Shown one piece after another: positions 34,443-46,158 of a stretch of 64,000 nucleotides of DNA (position 1 is its first letter; every line of letters starts with the position of its first letter). The position numbers and the translations under genes were made by a program. The DNA comes from Arsenophonus sp046530765 (lineage in GTDB: Bacteria; Pseudomonadota; Gammaproteobacteria; Enterobacterales; Enterobacteriaceae): NCBI GenBank assembly GCA_046530765.1, contig JBHEQS010000001.1, forward strand, positions 248,001 to 312,000. The letters run 5' to 3'. The notes beneath the pieces are model-generated. The model was given only the letters and a program-made list of their open reading frames with translations, was not told the DNA's origin and did no database searches.

Positions 34443-35458
34443 TTGTTTCAAGTAAATTAAAAAAATAATAATGTTATGTTTATTATAAAAAAATTTTTTA
34501 TTTATGTTTTACGCTTAATATACTCTTACCAACAAAACTATTAAGCACATCAAATGCATAATAAATTGTACAAGAAACATTATAAATAGAATCTACTATC
34601 AGACTTTTGTTATTCTATCGGTATCTGCGTCGTTTTTTTAAGTTTAATATTTATTTGATATAATATGTAATCAAATAGTAACAAAAAATAAATTTAGAAG
34701 CAACAATATTGTTAACTTCATTCCTTGAAATTAAAGAATAATTATTTTTTTTGATTAAAACGTTTTTTATATCACTAAATACTCTATATTTTGTCAATTA
34801 ATACAAAATATAGAGTAAACAAGATAAATGTTTAATAAATTTATTGCCAAAGTAATATTAGTTAATGTAATTTTCTATAGAAATTATAACTAATAATAAA
34901 TCACCATACTATAAGGTAGTACCTACCGATATATAATATATTATCATGCATCAGTATATTTACTATTGGATATTTGGCAAAATTAAATTATTATTAAATA
35001 ATTAAAGCTATTAATGTTAAGATTTAAGCTATCTATCCTAGAATTTTATTAAAATGTTTATTTAATTAAAATAATGATATTTAAAATTATTTATTGTTGT
35101 ATAAATATTAACTTATAGCATATTTTGTTAGTTTTGTATCGGTACGACAATAATTTATAGCTATCTAAATTAAGTCACATAAAATTTAAAATAAATAATA
35201 AATAATAAAAATACATATCTTACATACCTAGTTACAGAAGAAATTAAGAATAAAAAAATATAATAATTTGAAATTTTATAAAATTCTAAAGTAGTTAGCG
35301 TGATAATAAATCAAAAATAACATATAAAAACCTATGCTAATTTATTATATAAAATTAATAAAATACTTTTTAAATTACACTAACATAGTATTAAAATAAT
35401 ATTTCTTATTCAACATATCCTATATTAGTGTATATAAGCATTCTATAAATTAAAATAG

Positions 35459-35493
35459 CCATTATCCATTATTCATTATCCATTAGCCATTAT
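35459..35493. repeat. heptamer tandem repeat, CCATTAT x5
   Basis: Five 7-base units are present: three CCATTAT, one TCATTAT and one CCATTAG. It lies in non-coding DNA 1.2 kb upstream of murI. Confidence 0.9.
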
Positions 35494-36715
35494 AAAATAA
35501 ATTAAAATAAGAATATTCTTTATAGTTTAGGTTTTTATATATTTTGTTGTGGTATATAATGCTAAGCGTTATGTTATTTTTTCACTAAAACATGCATGCA
35601 AAAATAAATATTAGAAGTAAATTATTATTTATTCATATAAATTATATAGTAAAATTGATAAAAATTATTCAATTTTTATTAAAGAAAAGCGCAAACAACT
35701 TTAATTTATTTAATATACTAAAATATAGTAAACACTTAATTTTATCTATATTATAAATTTAAGTTATTTATTTTATTAATAATAAAAATAATTCTTAAAA
35801 TATAAAGTTTAAGTTTAAGAATCAGAGAAATCTATCATGTATTTCATGTGTTACTTATATCCTTACGTTTCGCTTTACTATGATGTATTTTAATAATTTG
35901 AAATTTCTAGTATTTAAAATATTAAAATTATAATCATAAATAAAATATTAAACAATATCTAACATTCTTGTTATGATTTTATACAAACTTACTTGTATTC
36001 ATTAAAAATTATTTTGTTATAATTTTTTAATTACATTTATTTATAAAAACATTCATCTATATTAAGAGTGAACAAAAACTTATAAAACTTTTCATCTTTA
36101 ACGAAAAGTTTTATTTAAAAATAAAAAAATATAGTTTAGTTTATATAAATAATATTAATCTTGTACTACTTGTGCCATCACTATTGTTATAAGCAAAGAT
36201 GAATATAATTGTAGTTACAATGTTTTTCATATATACAATTAATATTATTAATTATATAGGTTTAATATCCATTAATCAACATTATTTAAAGTAAATGATA
36301 ATAACGATATTTTTTATTCATTGCTTTATTAAATTAAAATTTTATACATTTGCTTTTATAAAAATAATTATATTTATTTATTATAATGTCAGTTTTTATA
36401 AAAACTATATTTTACAAGATATAAAAGGCAAAACATTAAATTAAATTTATCTCATTAGTTATTGACTTTGTATTTTATTTTGTATAAATATGCAAAGGTA
36501 AAGATAAAAATCAGTTAAAAGATTAATATGTTATTTTATACTTATATAAATAAACTAAAAATTATTTTTTTTGATATTTTATTTTAAATTGAGATAATAA
36601 TTATTTAAAACTGCACGTTAATTTATTTAATTCATTTATCACTGTATAATTATTAATCACTACTCTTATAAAAATTATTTCATTAAAATATATTACTAGT
36701 TTTATGATAAATTAA

Positions 36716-37558
36716 ATGAAAAATAAAATACAAAAAGAAAAATATAATTATTTAAAAACAACCAAACTAACTATCTTAATTTTTGATTCTGGCGTTGGTG
36801 GGTTGTCTATTTATCGCGATGTCAAGGAATTATTACCAGATATAAACTATATTTATTGTTTTGATAATGAATGTTTTCCTTATGGAGAGAAAAGTGCAAA
36901 ATTAATTATTGAACGCATTATTAGTTTTATTGAACAAGTTCAGAAAAAATATGTTTTGTCAATAGCAATTATTGCTTGTAATACAGCAAGTACAGTTAGT
37001 TTACCTGCTTTAAGGGCGCATTTTAGATTTCCAATTATAGGTGTTGTTCCTGCTATAAAAACAGCAACAAAATTAACTCGCAATGGTATTATTGCATTAT
37101 TAGCAACAAAGGCAACAATTAGTGGAATCTATACTAGAAACCTTATTGATCGATTTGGTATTAATTGCAAAATAAAGATGATTGCTTTATCAGAATTGGT
37201 TGAATTAGCAGAAAAAAAACTTCACGGGCAAATTATTTCAAAAGAAGTTCTAATGCAAATTCTTAAACCATTTTTAAAAATAAAAGAATCACCCGATACA
37301 ATTGTTCTTGGTTGTACACATTTTCCGTTATTATCTGAAGAGTTAAGAGAAGTTCTTGTCAACGGAACAAAACTCATTGATTCTGGTGTTGCAATTGCTA
37401 GACGAGCGGTTTGGTTAATAAATAATCATCAAAATTTAATTTTGACAAACAATAAAAAAAAGATTGCTTTTTGTACTAAAATAGATCTTAAAACTAAAAA
37501 TCTTATTCCTGTACTTATAAATGAAAATTTTAATCAATTAGAAAAAATTTATATTTAA
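36716..37558 (+). CDS. murI: glutamate racemase
   Basis: MurI supplies D-glutamate for peptidoglycan precursors. It is 280 residues (E. coli 285). Motifs are LIFDSGVGGLSIYRDV with the proton-relay Asp and Ser, FPYGEKS, the first catalytic Cys in IACNTASTVSLPALR, IGVVPAIKTA, and the second catalytic Cys in VLGCTHFPLLSEEL. The C-terminus ends NQLEKIYI, like EKLAVLG. No ribosome binding site is evident before the ATG. In E. coli murI lies just upstream of an rRNA operon, and here it is followed by the remains of one. Confidence 0.98.
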   Translation: MKNKIQKEKYNYLKTTKLTILIFDSGVGGLSIYRDVKELLPDINYIYCFDNECFPYGEKSAKLIIERIISFIEQVQKKYVLSIAIIACNTASTVSLPALRAHFRFPIIGVVPAIKTATKLTRNGIIALLATKATISGIYTRNLIDRFGINCKIKMIALSELVELAEKKLHGQIISKEVLMQILKPFLKIKESPDTIVLGCTHFPLLSEELREVLVNGTKLIDSGVAIARRAVWLINNHQNLILTNNKKKIAFCTKIDLKTKNLIPVLINENFNQLEKIYI

Positions 37559-37826
37559 GATAATTTATAAAATATAAATAAATTAGATTTTTTTAAAAAA
37601 AATTATAGCCAGCCTTGCAAGAAGCTGTATATAAATTTTTGTTTTTATAGAAAAATTAATTATAGTTTTATTTGTTATTTTTACTAAAAACTATAAATAA
37701 CTTTTCGAGTTCATACCTGAAAGTCGAATATATTTCCATTTCAGCTTAAGTTAATATTATATGATTGTTAATCAAAAAGCATTAATTAATTTCTATAATA
37801 TAGTTTAAAGATTGTTGAATGTGTTA

Positions 37827-37888
37827 ATTCGTGTATGAGATCAATCAATTTTAATTATAATTAAAATTGATTGATCTCATACACGAAT
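37827..37888. repeat. perfect 62-bp palindrome
   Basis: Two 31-base arms (37827-37857 and 37858-37888) meet with no spacer. The outer part is GC-containing (ATTCGTGTATGAGATC). It lies inside the 16S fossil, about 270 bases after murI. It is the longest perfect palindrome I found. Confidence 0.95.
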
Positions 37889-38683
37889 AGGTATAAATTA
37901 AGCAAATTATGATTAATCGTAAAATAGATTTAGATTAAACCAATTTATTATATATTATAATTTATACTTAACTAATTTATAGTTTTAAACTATATTTTAA
38001 TGATCAAAGTAAAATAACTAGCATGTATTAAGACAATCTACATTCTTATTATTCAAAGTAATCCAATTGAAATAAAATAAACTCAATAGATCTATTTATA
38101 GATAATTATATATTATATAATACACAATATTAATTCAACAACTATAAGAATCTTCTAAGAAGATGTTTTGAGTTAAACGCATTTTAATTTAAAAATAATG
38201 ATAATTTTAATACTATTAGTAATAATAAAATTAGCAATAAAAAGATAGACATTACAGTTTTATTACATAATTATGCTACCGCATAAAGTTTAATGAAAAG
38301 TATTTGACATTAATTACGCGTAATTAATTAATTTTGATATGAAATATAAAAGTTTAAATTTAAATTTTTACTATTAATTAATAGAAGTTTTGTATAAAAA
38401 CTGTTTATAACTACTAGCAAAACTTATATATATGAAATATATAGTAGTGTTTCAATAAATATCAAGTTTTATCTAAAAAAATATAGAACAAAGAAATATG
38501 CATTATTGTGCTACTTTACAAACGCTAATATTTGATTTGTTTTTACTGTTTTATAGAGTTAATTAATTAAATTTTACAAGTATTATGATATATTATATAA
38601 TAAAGTTAAAATCCCAATAAATTAATGTATTTTACAATACAATTTAATTTATTACTTTGAAATCTTTTTATTGTTAACGGTTT

Positions 38684-38709
38684 ACATCTTTATCTATAGA
38701 TAAAGATGT
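38684..38709. repeat. perfect 26-bp palindrome
   Basis: ACATCTTTATCTA is followed directly by its complement, inside the 16S fossil. Confidence 0.9.
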
Positions 38710-38972
38710 GTTTTAATTATATTAAGAATGATATGTTGTATTTAATTTTATTATATTTGTGTTATAGTGTATATTGATTTAATACACAGAGCAGTGAATT
38801 TTTTATTATTTTTTGTTAGCAAATAAAGTTATATATCAAAGATAGTTTTATTATTATCAAGATAAGCGTAGAAATATTTTTAATAAAAAACTACAGTGTT
38901 TCGATGAGGTTGCAGAAAGAAACTTTTTTGTCACAGAAAATACTCTTCAAAACTACATAAAATTTAAAGTTG

Positions 38973-39003
38973 AATCAATTCAAAATTTAATTTTGAATTG
39001 ATT
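38973..39003. repeat. perfect 31-bp palindrome with 1-base centre
   Basis: The arm AATCAATTCAAAATT and its complement flank a single T, near the 3' end of the 16S fossil. Confidence 0.9.
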
Positions 39004-39258
39004 TCGTTTTATGCCAACTACAATTAACAAAGGAAACATATTTTGATTTTTAGAATTTATTCTAGTTACTTCATGTAGGTATGTGTTATAAAATAACAAT
39101 ATGGTTATTTTACTAATGAAACTTATAATTTTATGATTAATTATTAAAGTTAAAATAATAAAATACTAACTATTCAATAATTTTTTATTATAGCATTATA
39201 CTAATTAAGTATGTAGTAAATTTAGATTACATAATATAAGTTATGAATATATATTATT

Positions 39259-39332
39259 AGGCTTGTAGCTCAGGTGGTTAGAGCGTACCCCTGATAAGGG
39301 TGAGGTCAGTGGTTCGAGTCCACTCAAGCCTA
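39259..39332 (+). tRNA. tRNA-Ile(GAT)
   Basis: The 74-base cloverleaf has acceptor AGGCTTG/CAAGCCT, D arm AGCTCAGGTGGTTAGAGCG, anticodon loop CTGATAA, and T arm AGTGGTTCGAGTCCACT. Its stems are perfect and it differs from the E. coli rrn-spacer tRNA-Ile at only a few positions. CCA is not encoded (CTA follows the discriminator A). This is the tRNA normally located between 16S and 23S. Its flanking rRNA genes are dead and no tRNA-Ala follows. It must therefore now be transcribed independently. Confidence 0.98.
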
Positions 39333-40770
39333 CTAACTTTAATAATTATTTTATAAAAATTACTATTATAAATTAATAAAATTAAATAAAATAAATATAA
39401 GTCTATTGATAGTATATTAGTAATTCAAAATAATAATATGTATAGTTAGTTTTAAAAATTCAAATTTTAAATATTTTTCAGATGTTCATAGATCTAGGTA
39501 AATAGTGTAGTGTAAAATTTTCGATATAAGACAACATTTGTACGTTTATATAAGTATATGAATAGAAATAGAGTTAGAATCAAACAATTACACTAATATT
39601 ATTTATTGATTATATCATTAAAACAAAATAATCTTTTTATTATTAATTAAAATTAAGGAATGATACAAACATAATAATGTCTTTGTGATTATTAAATTAA
39701 CTAGTTATAATGTCAAACTAACTCATATGCTATAAGTGCAATAGTGTTAAATATATTACCAATTGAATTATAATACATTAATACATTTTAATTTCATAAA
39801 TCCATACTTACACGAATATCATAAAGTAAATTAAAAAACATTCTCAATACTAAAAAAAATAAATAAACTGATTTTAAAAACCATTTATTGGATGTAGTAC
39901 AGAAAAAAAATTAATAATTTTAAAAATACATTTATCCATTATTATAACGTATATCATTTATATTCTATTACTGTTTAGTTATATGTCGTTTAATTTACAA
40001 GATATGGTAAACTCTAAATCTCAAGGAGTGTTTTTTTTAGACAACAATTGGTATAATCTCAATACTAATGTCAAAATATAGCCTTGCTGATATATATAAA
40101 AGTAACAATTAAACTTACTAGGTTTAAATTAGACGCATTTTAATAAAGGTTAATAAAGTATTAATAAATAATTATATACACATAATATACAATATGCCTA
40201 ATTTACACACTAGAGATGTACAAGAAACAATGATCTTGCTCTAAAATATAATAATAAAATATAAAAAAACTTGACTAAGAGGTTTATGTAATAATTATCA
40301 TTCGTAATGATTAAAAAAATAAAAATAAAATAGGTAAAGCTAATTAGTATAAAAATAAAATGTTTCTGTAAAGTAGTTTATCAATTATAATAAAAAAATA
40401 AAATAACTGTTCAAGCATTTTACTTTAAACTTAAAATATATTATATCGATTTAATTATCTTTTAATAATTTTAACTTAAAAATAAGTTATTTGTATCGAT
40501 AACTTGTACTTGATAATTAGTGTGATATAATTTTATGAATTATAGATTTTAAAATAAATATAGCTAATTCTCATTTTCTTTAAATATTTTTTAAATAAAA
40601 AGAAAAATTCAGGTAGCGATTGGCTTTATGCATCTGATTGCACAATTATTAACCTTACTTAGAATGTATGTTAACGACAATAATAATATACTATTTTTTA
40701 CTGCTTTTATTGTTTAAACAGTAAGAAACTTTTTACAAAATAATTTAATTTATTGGTAACCTAGTTTGCT

Positions 40771-40794
40771 TTTTATATACAGTTTTATATACAG
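40771..40794. repeat. 12-bp tandem duplication
   Basis: TTTTATATACAG occurs twice in tandem, inside the 23S fossil. Confidence 0.85.
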
Positions 40795-41320
40795 TTTGTA
40801 AGGTGCATTACAATATGCTTATCATTTAATAAAATAAATTATATCTTTAATATAGAAACAGATAAAAGATATTGTAATATGTCATTTCTTACAACAGAAG
40901 ATTAGTTTTTAACCACTAATTCTTTTTTTTTACAATTATATCAATAATCAATTAAGTAAAATACATGTAAAATTTTTAACTTTTATGTCAATCATATATT
41001 TATATACTAGTTAATAATATTTATGTTTTTGTTTATATTTTCTTTTAGTTTATAACTATATGTTTATTTAAACTTATTATCTATTTTGGTATAAACATAA
41101 ACATTTGTATTAAATATTTTGTTAAATAATTTATAATAATTTATATACATTGTTTATCATTACAAAATCTTAATAATTTATATTGTAGTAAAACAATTAT
41201 ATTTTTATTTTTTCTAAAAAATTAACTGTTTAGTTTATTAAAAAAATTTATATAAATATAATACAAGATTCAAAAGTACTACAAAATTTTATTTACATTT
41301 TAATTTACTATTATATTGTA

Positions 41321-41362
41321 CCTTAATCCTTAATCCTTAATCCTTAATCCTTAATCCTTAAG
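41321..41362. repeat. heptamer tandem repeat, CCTTAAT x6
   Basis: Five perfect CCTTAAT units are followed by CCTTAAG, inside the 23S fossil. The C content is unusual for this DNA. It shares the 7-base period with the array at 35459. Confidence 0.95.
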
Positions 41363-42060
41363 ACTTCATTTATAATATTTTAAATATAAAATATTTAATA
41401 TAATCAAATAAACTAATCATGTGTTTAAGCTGTTTGTATTAATTATTACAATGCCTTAAGATATTGTGACTGCAATATTTTATTGTTTACAATTACGTTT
41501 TAAAGATAAATTTATACAATACACAGTATATCATTTAAATATTTTGCCTATGATTATAAATAATTCTTTTTAGATTTTTTTTTGCTTATTTTCATTAAAT
41601 TCTAATTTATTTATGGTTGTTCATTTATAATTATTTTATAAGAAATTATAGTTGACAAAATATACACCATAAGTAAATAAACTAATAATATTACTAACGA
41701 TGAATTTACTTTCTTGTTTTTATAAATTTTCATGTTTACACTAAAATAATTTCATACTTTTTAAGTATTTTTGTTGCAATTAAGTAATTTATAGATAATT
41801 TCTAATTTTTTTTTGTGAAATACTTTTTTTATAAAAAGTAAACTAATTCATGTATGCAGCTCATTTAGTAAGTATATTAATATTTTCAATATCTGCTTCT
41901 AGTAATAACTTAGTAGAACATCGTAACAGAGATTATATGAAGTTGCCCCATAGATATTCATTTAATGCTTAAATTTTAAAAAAGGCATATTATATTAACA
42001 ATATACAATTAATAATTAAAACTAGTTGCTTTATAACAAAAAAAATTAAAATTTACTTAA

Positions 42061-43742
42061 AAGTAAAACATTAATTTAATTAAAAACTAAAATAATAAGA
42101 AATTATTAAAGATAAAGTAATTAATTGTTTATTAAAACATATGAAATATCTATAATTATATATTTCTAATTAAAAATTATAGTTTATTGATATTATTATT
42201 TTTAATATGAAATAAATATAATTATTAGTCATTCTAGATAATTAAGTTTGTTCTAATTAAAATTGTAATAATACACTTTACATACAAAGAAAATATATTT
42301 TTGTTTTGATAAATTCATTATTTATATGAATAAAATATATCATCTATTTTTGATCATTTCAACAATCACTAATTAGTCTTTTATTTAAAATAATACTAGA
42401 AAATATTCTTCTATCTTATATTATTGATATGTTTAAATTATTAATAATATAAATATGTTTTAAAAAACATATAATTAAAATAAATTATATTAAAATCTTT
42501 AAATTTATGGCAAAAATTAAAAATTTTATTTTAAATATCATACAATATTATTATTAACTAATAATATAAATTATTCTTTTAGTTATGTTATCCAATAATT
42601 TACTTTTTTTTGAAATCTTTTTCAATTAATTACGATTATAAGTGTAAAAATTTTATTAAAATTAAAACTATAAATTAATATATATTAATTTATAGTAACT
42701 TGCTAATGTATTAATAATAGAATTTTTCTATATCGGCTTTATTGTGTTCTATAAATAATATTATAGAAATTTATTTAAAAAGTATTTTAGCTATAAAAAA
42801 ACTATATTTTATTGGTTTTTCTTTTAAAAAATGTTAGTAAATTTAATTATAATTTAGAATTATAATTAAGTATAAAATTAAAATTAGATATATTATCTTA
42901 CTTGTTATATTTTATATTCAAGAAAGAACTGTATTAATCAAAAAAAATAATTATTGATGACTAAATAATAATAGAGTATTTTTAATATAAAAAAAGAATA
43001 ATGATATATATTATAATTCAGATAAATTTACTTATAAATAATTAAAACATTTAATTATAATATAAAATTTATTTTAAATAATTTAAATATCAATCAGTAA
43101 AAACAAATTACGAGCATTTTAATATTATGCACTGAGCACTCTGTATACTCATACATTATCTTAGTATATGAAATTTTTAAATATTATAAATTAACTTAAT
43201 ATAAAAGTTTTGAAAATTTTAATAATCAAAATGAAACAAGTATATTTATTATTAATAAGGTAATTATAGTCAAATATTTGTAATAAATTTTTATTTATCT
43301 GAATAAGACATAAAATAAACTTGTAAAATCAAGTATTTAATTAAATTTTATCAATATTTAACGTATAAATCAGATTTACATAAGTTAATTAACTACACTA
43401 AGTTATTAATATTTATAATAATTATTATATCAATATAATTTTATAAAATAAAAAATTTAGTTAGGAAATAAAAATAAAAAAAATTATAACTATAATTTGC
43501 AGTGATAATTACTGATTGAATATTTATTCATAAGATATAGAAAATAGATATAATTAAATGCTTATATTTCATGTAACTCTGCTATTTATAATTAAAATTA
43601 TATAACTTAAATTGTTTAAGATGAATTATCTAATATTACGTGCAATTTTCATAATTGGCATTATATTAATCAAATAGATTATTTAGCAAAATTATAAATT
43701 AAATCAATGATTTTAAATAATTATCTGTTATTATTTTGTATT
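42061..43742. other. 1.7-kb AT-rich desert
   Basis: 5S rRNA would be expected at the left end, after 23S, and accA (downstream of dnaE on the minus strand) at the right end. I could read neither. The two converging blocks must join here. Confidence 0.6.
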
Positions 43743-45929
43743 AACTATTTAATTGTTATAAATTTTGCCTTTCCATACAATACAAGTAACATCAATAACA
43801 TAAAATAATAAAATAAGCACTGCGTATAATATATTAACTTTTTTATAAGAATTCTAAATAATTAATGTGAAGTGAGCACATCATTATTTGATATATAAAT
43901 AATGAGAACATACTAGCTATATGTTTAACGTAAATTATTAGAAATTACTTTATTAGAAGAACATCAACCAATTTAAACATAAGTATATTTTGTCATTGAT
44001 AAATAAAGTAATAGTTTTTAACGTAAATAATCGAAAATTTTTACTAATTTAAAAATTTACTATAATCTTTTAATTATAAATTAATAAGATTAATTTAGTT
44101 GTAATTTTCTATAATAGTAGTTTTGTAGTTATTGTATATCTATTATCATTTATTTATGCATTATATAAATGAGCGAATATGTGCTGAGTATTATCATGAT
44201 ATGATTTAAATAGATAATTATCACATTGTATCATGTAAGAAATAATTCTTTATTATAAAAATTTAATGAATAGAATTTATTTTTTTTTAAAAATTAATCT
44301 GTGTTTCATCTATAGAAATATTTAATTTTATATCATGACGATTTTGTTCTTTATAAATTTTTTACTTATATTCTAGTTATTCTATAATATTTTAAAATCT
44401 AAAAAAAATAAGAGTAATAATATTTTATTTAGTTAAAATATACACAATGATTACATAATTTATATTTAACGTTCAGTTATAAGATTATCAATATGAAAAT
44501 TTACTATATTGTAATTGATTTTAATTACAATAGATAGTTTTCTTTTAATTAAATAGATAATTCAATATTTACTAATATTATTAAATATATTTTAGTTACA
44601 AATATATTTAATAATTAGCTATAAATTTATCTATGGCTAAATAATATACCAATATAGTCGACAAACTTTTATGAATTTTACTAAAATATATAAATTCTAT
44701 AATAGAAATTCTCTGAATATATTACTATTAATATAATTAAAACTTATATAATAAATAATAATTAGTATTTATTATTGTAGTGAATTTTAACACTTTTATT
44801 ACACATTAAAACATAATTATATATAAAAAGATAAAATTAGAATTTTTCTAGTATAAAGTAAATATATTTATATTATTATTATGTTCAATTAATTGTTTTT
44901 ATTTTTAGTTTAATCTCTGTATAGATTCATTCTTAAAAGTTTTTATATTTATATTAAAAATATATTTTAATATAAATAAACTATTAAAAGTCAAATTTAT
45001 ATAAATAAGTAGTAAATATAATTCTAAGTTAAATAAAGTATTGTTATTTTATTTTTATTTTATAACATAAAATTTAGATTTAATATTTTATGTTATTTAA
45101 AATTTAGATTGCTTAATATTTTTAGTTAATACATTTTTTAATATATCAGTTTACTCAATATTTCTTACTTTAATACATTGGTTTATTATTTATATATTTT
45201 AATAAAAAATTAATTTTATAACAATTTAGCTAAAGTTTAACTCAATTATTAAAATAATGAACATAATTGATTTTTCAAGTTTAATAATTAATATTTTAAG
45301 TATTAAGTGTATTTCTTGTTTATAAATCTTAAAAAAAATATTTTAAATATCCGACACTTTTTATTGAAAATATATTTTGTTTAATTCTAACTAATATCAT
45401 TTTTTATAAAATAGTATAAATATTTTATTTCTTTAATGTAAAATATTAAATTATACAATTAATTACTATATTAAATATTGTTTTTTAAACAAATCTGTTA
45501 CTGTTAATGTTTATCAATTAAACTATTAATATATGAAATTATTTAGATATCATGTTTAACTAAATCTTTTGATAAAAAATCATAAATATCACAATGTTAT
45601 TTATTAAATTTATAATTATAAAACTCTTTAACTATTTAAAAAATTTTGATATTTAAATTATCGATAATATTATTATTAATAATACAATCTATTCAGTTTT
45701 AAAATCTGATTATTTTTTTATCTAGTTCTTAAAATTTTATTGCCATTTTATTACAGTTTAACTACATATTCTATTAACACATTATATTATAATCAATAAT
45801 GTAATAATAATCTGCATAATTATGATAATACATATATTCTTAACTATTTTGTGATCAATGTAATTATTATACTTTTAATTGTAATAAGATATAAGAAAAT
45901 AGCACTAAAGGAGATTGCACCATTGAAAT

Positions 45930-45981
45930 AAATAGTAAACAATATAATTAATTAATTAATTAATTATATTGTTTACTATTT
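45930..45981. repeat. perfect 52-bp palindrome
   Basis: Two 26-base arms meet with no spacer; the outer part is AAATAGTAAACAATATAATT and the core is a TTAA repeat. It lies in the dnaE fossil. Confidence 0.92.
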
Positions 45982-45995
45982 AATAGCATTATTTT

Positions 45996-46031
45996 TATAA
46001 GGTTAATATAGTTAGATATATTAACCTTATA
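45996..46031. repeat. perfect hairpin, 15-bp stem, 6-base loop
   Basis: TATAAGGTTAATATA and its complement flank GTTAGA, 14 bases from the preceding palindrome. Confidence 0.9.
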
Positions 46032-46118
46032 TATTAGGTTTTAATAAAATAAAACATATAATTATAATAATTTGAATTTTAAAATAAATAATTAAATTTT
46101 ATTAACGTCGAATTTTTC

Positions 46119-46158
46119 ATTATTGATCAAAATTAGTTTACTAATTTTGATCAATAAT
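46119..46158. repeat. perfect hairpin, 18-bp stem, 4-base loop
   Basis: ATTATTGATCAAAATTAG and its complement flank TTTA. It is the third inverted repeat within 230 bases in the dnaE fossil. Confidence 0.92.

Larger units (their letters stand above)
30412..36715. other. 6.3-kb AT-rich desert between the recA fossil and murI
   Basis: This is the longest stretch without a recognised gene or fossil. The synteny break between the recA block and the murI block must lie inside it. E. coli neighbours would be pncC/mltB near recA and btuB/trmA near murI; none was readable. Slightly GC-richer spots are at 31563 (AACGCGCG), 33684 (TTGGCGGCC), 34610 (TCGGTATCTGCGTCG) and 35135 (ATCGGTACGAC). Repeats at 30859, 34386 and 35459 are listed separately. 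Confidence 0.7.
37660..39070 (+). pseudogene. rrs: decayed 16S rRNA gene
   Basis: Between murI and tRNA-Ile, the place of 16S in an rrn operon, short collinear matches to E. coli 16S appear in order. CTGAAAGTCGAA near 37725 stands against ATGCAAGTCGAA (about base 60). GCAAATAAAGT near 38820 stands against the GCAAGCGG..ATAAAGT region (about 1290). AAGATAAGCGTAGAAAT near 38865 stands against AAGTCGGAATCGCTAGTAAT. AGGTTGCAGAAAGAA near 38910 stands against GGGTTGCAAAAGAAG. The decoding-site and anti-Shine-Dalgarno sequences are gone. The ghost is about 1.4 kb (1.54 in E. coli), so deletions have occurred. End points are estimates. Confidence 0.7.
39650..42060 (+). pseudogene. rrl: decayed 23S rRNA gene
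   Basis: Downstream of tRNA-Ile, collinear matches to E. coli 23S are readable. ATTGCACAA..TTAGAATGT near 40640 stands against GATGCAAACTGCG..GAGAATGT. CGATGAATTTACTTTCTTG near 41697 stands against CGTGAACCTTTACTATAGCTTG (about 2070). ATGTATGCAGCTCATTTAGT near 41850 stands against GGTATGGCTGTTCGCCATTT. TAGTAGAACATCGTAACAGAG near 41908 stands against TTTAGAACGTCGTGAGACAG (about 2580). GAAGTTGCCCCATAGAT near 41938 stands against GAAACTTGCCCCGAGAT (about 2800). The sarcin-ricin loop and much of the peptidyl-transferase sequence are missing. The ghost is about 2.4 kb, against 2.9 kb. End points are estimates. Confidence 0.82.
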
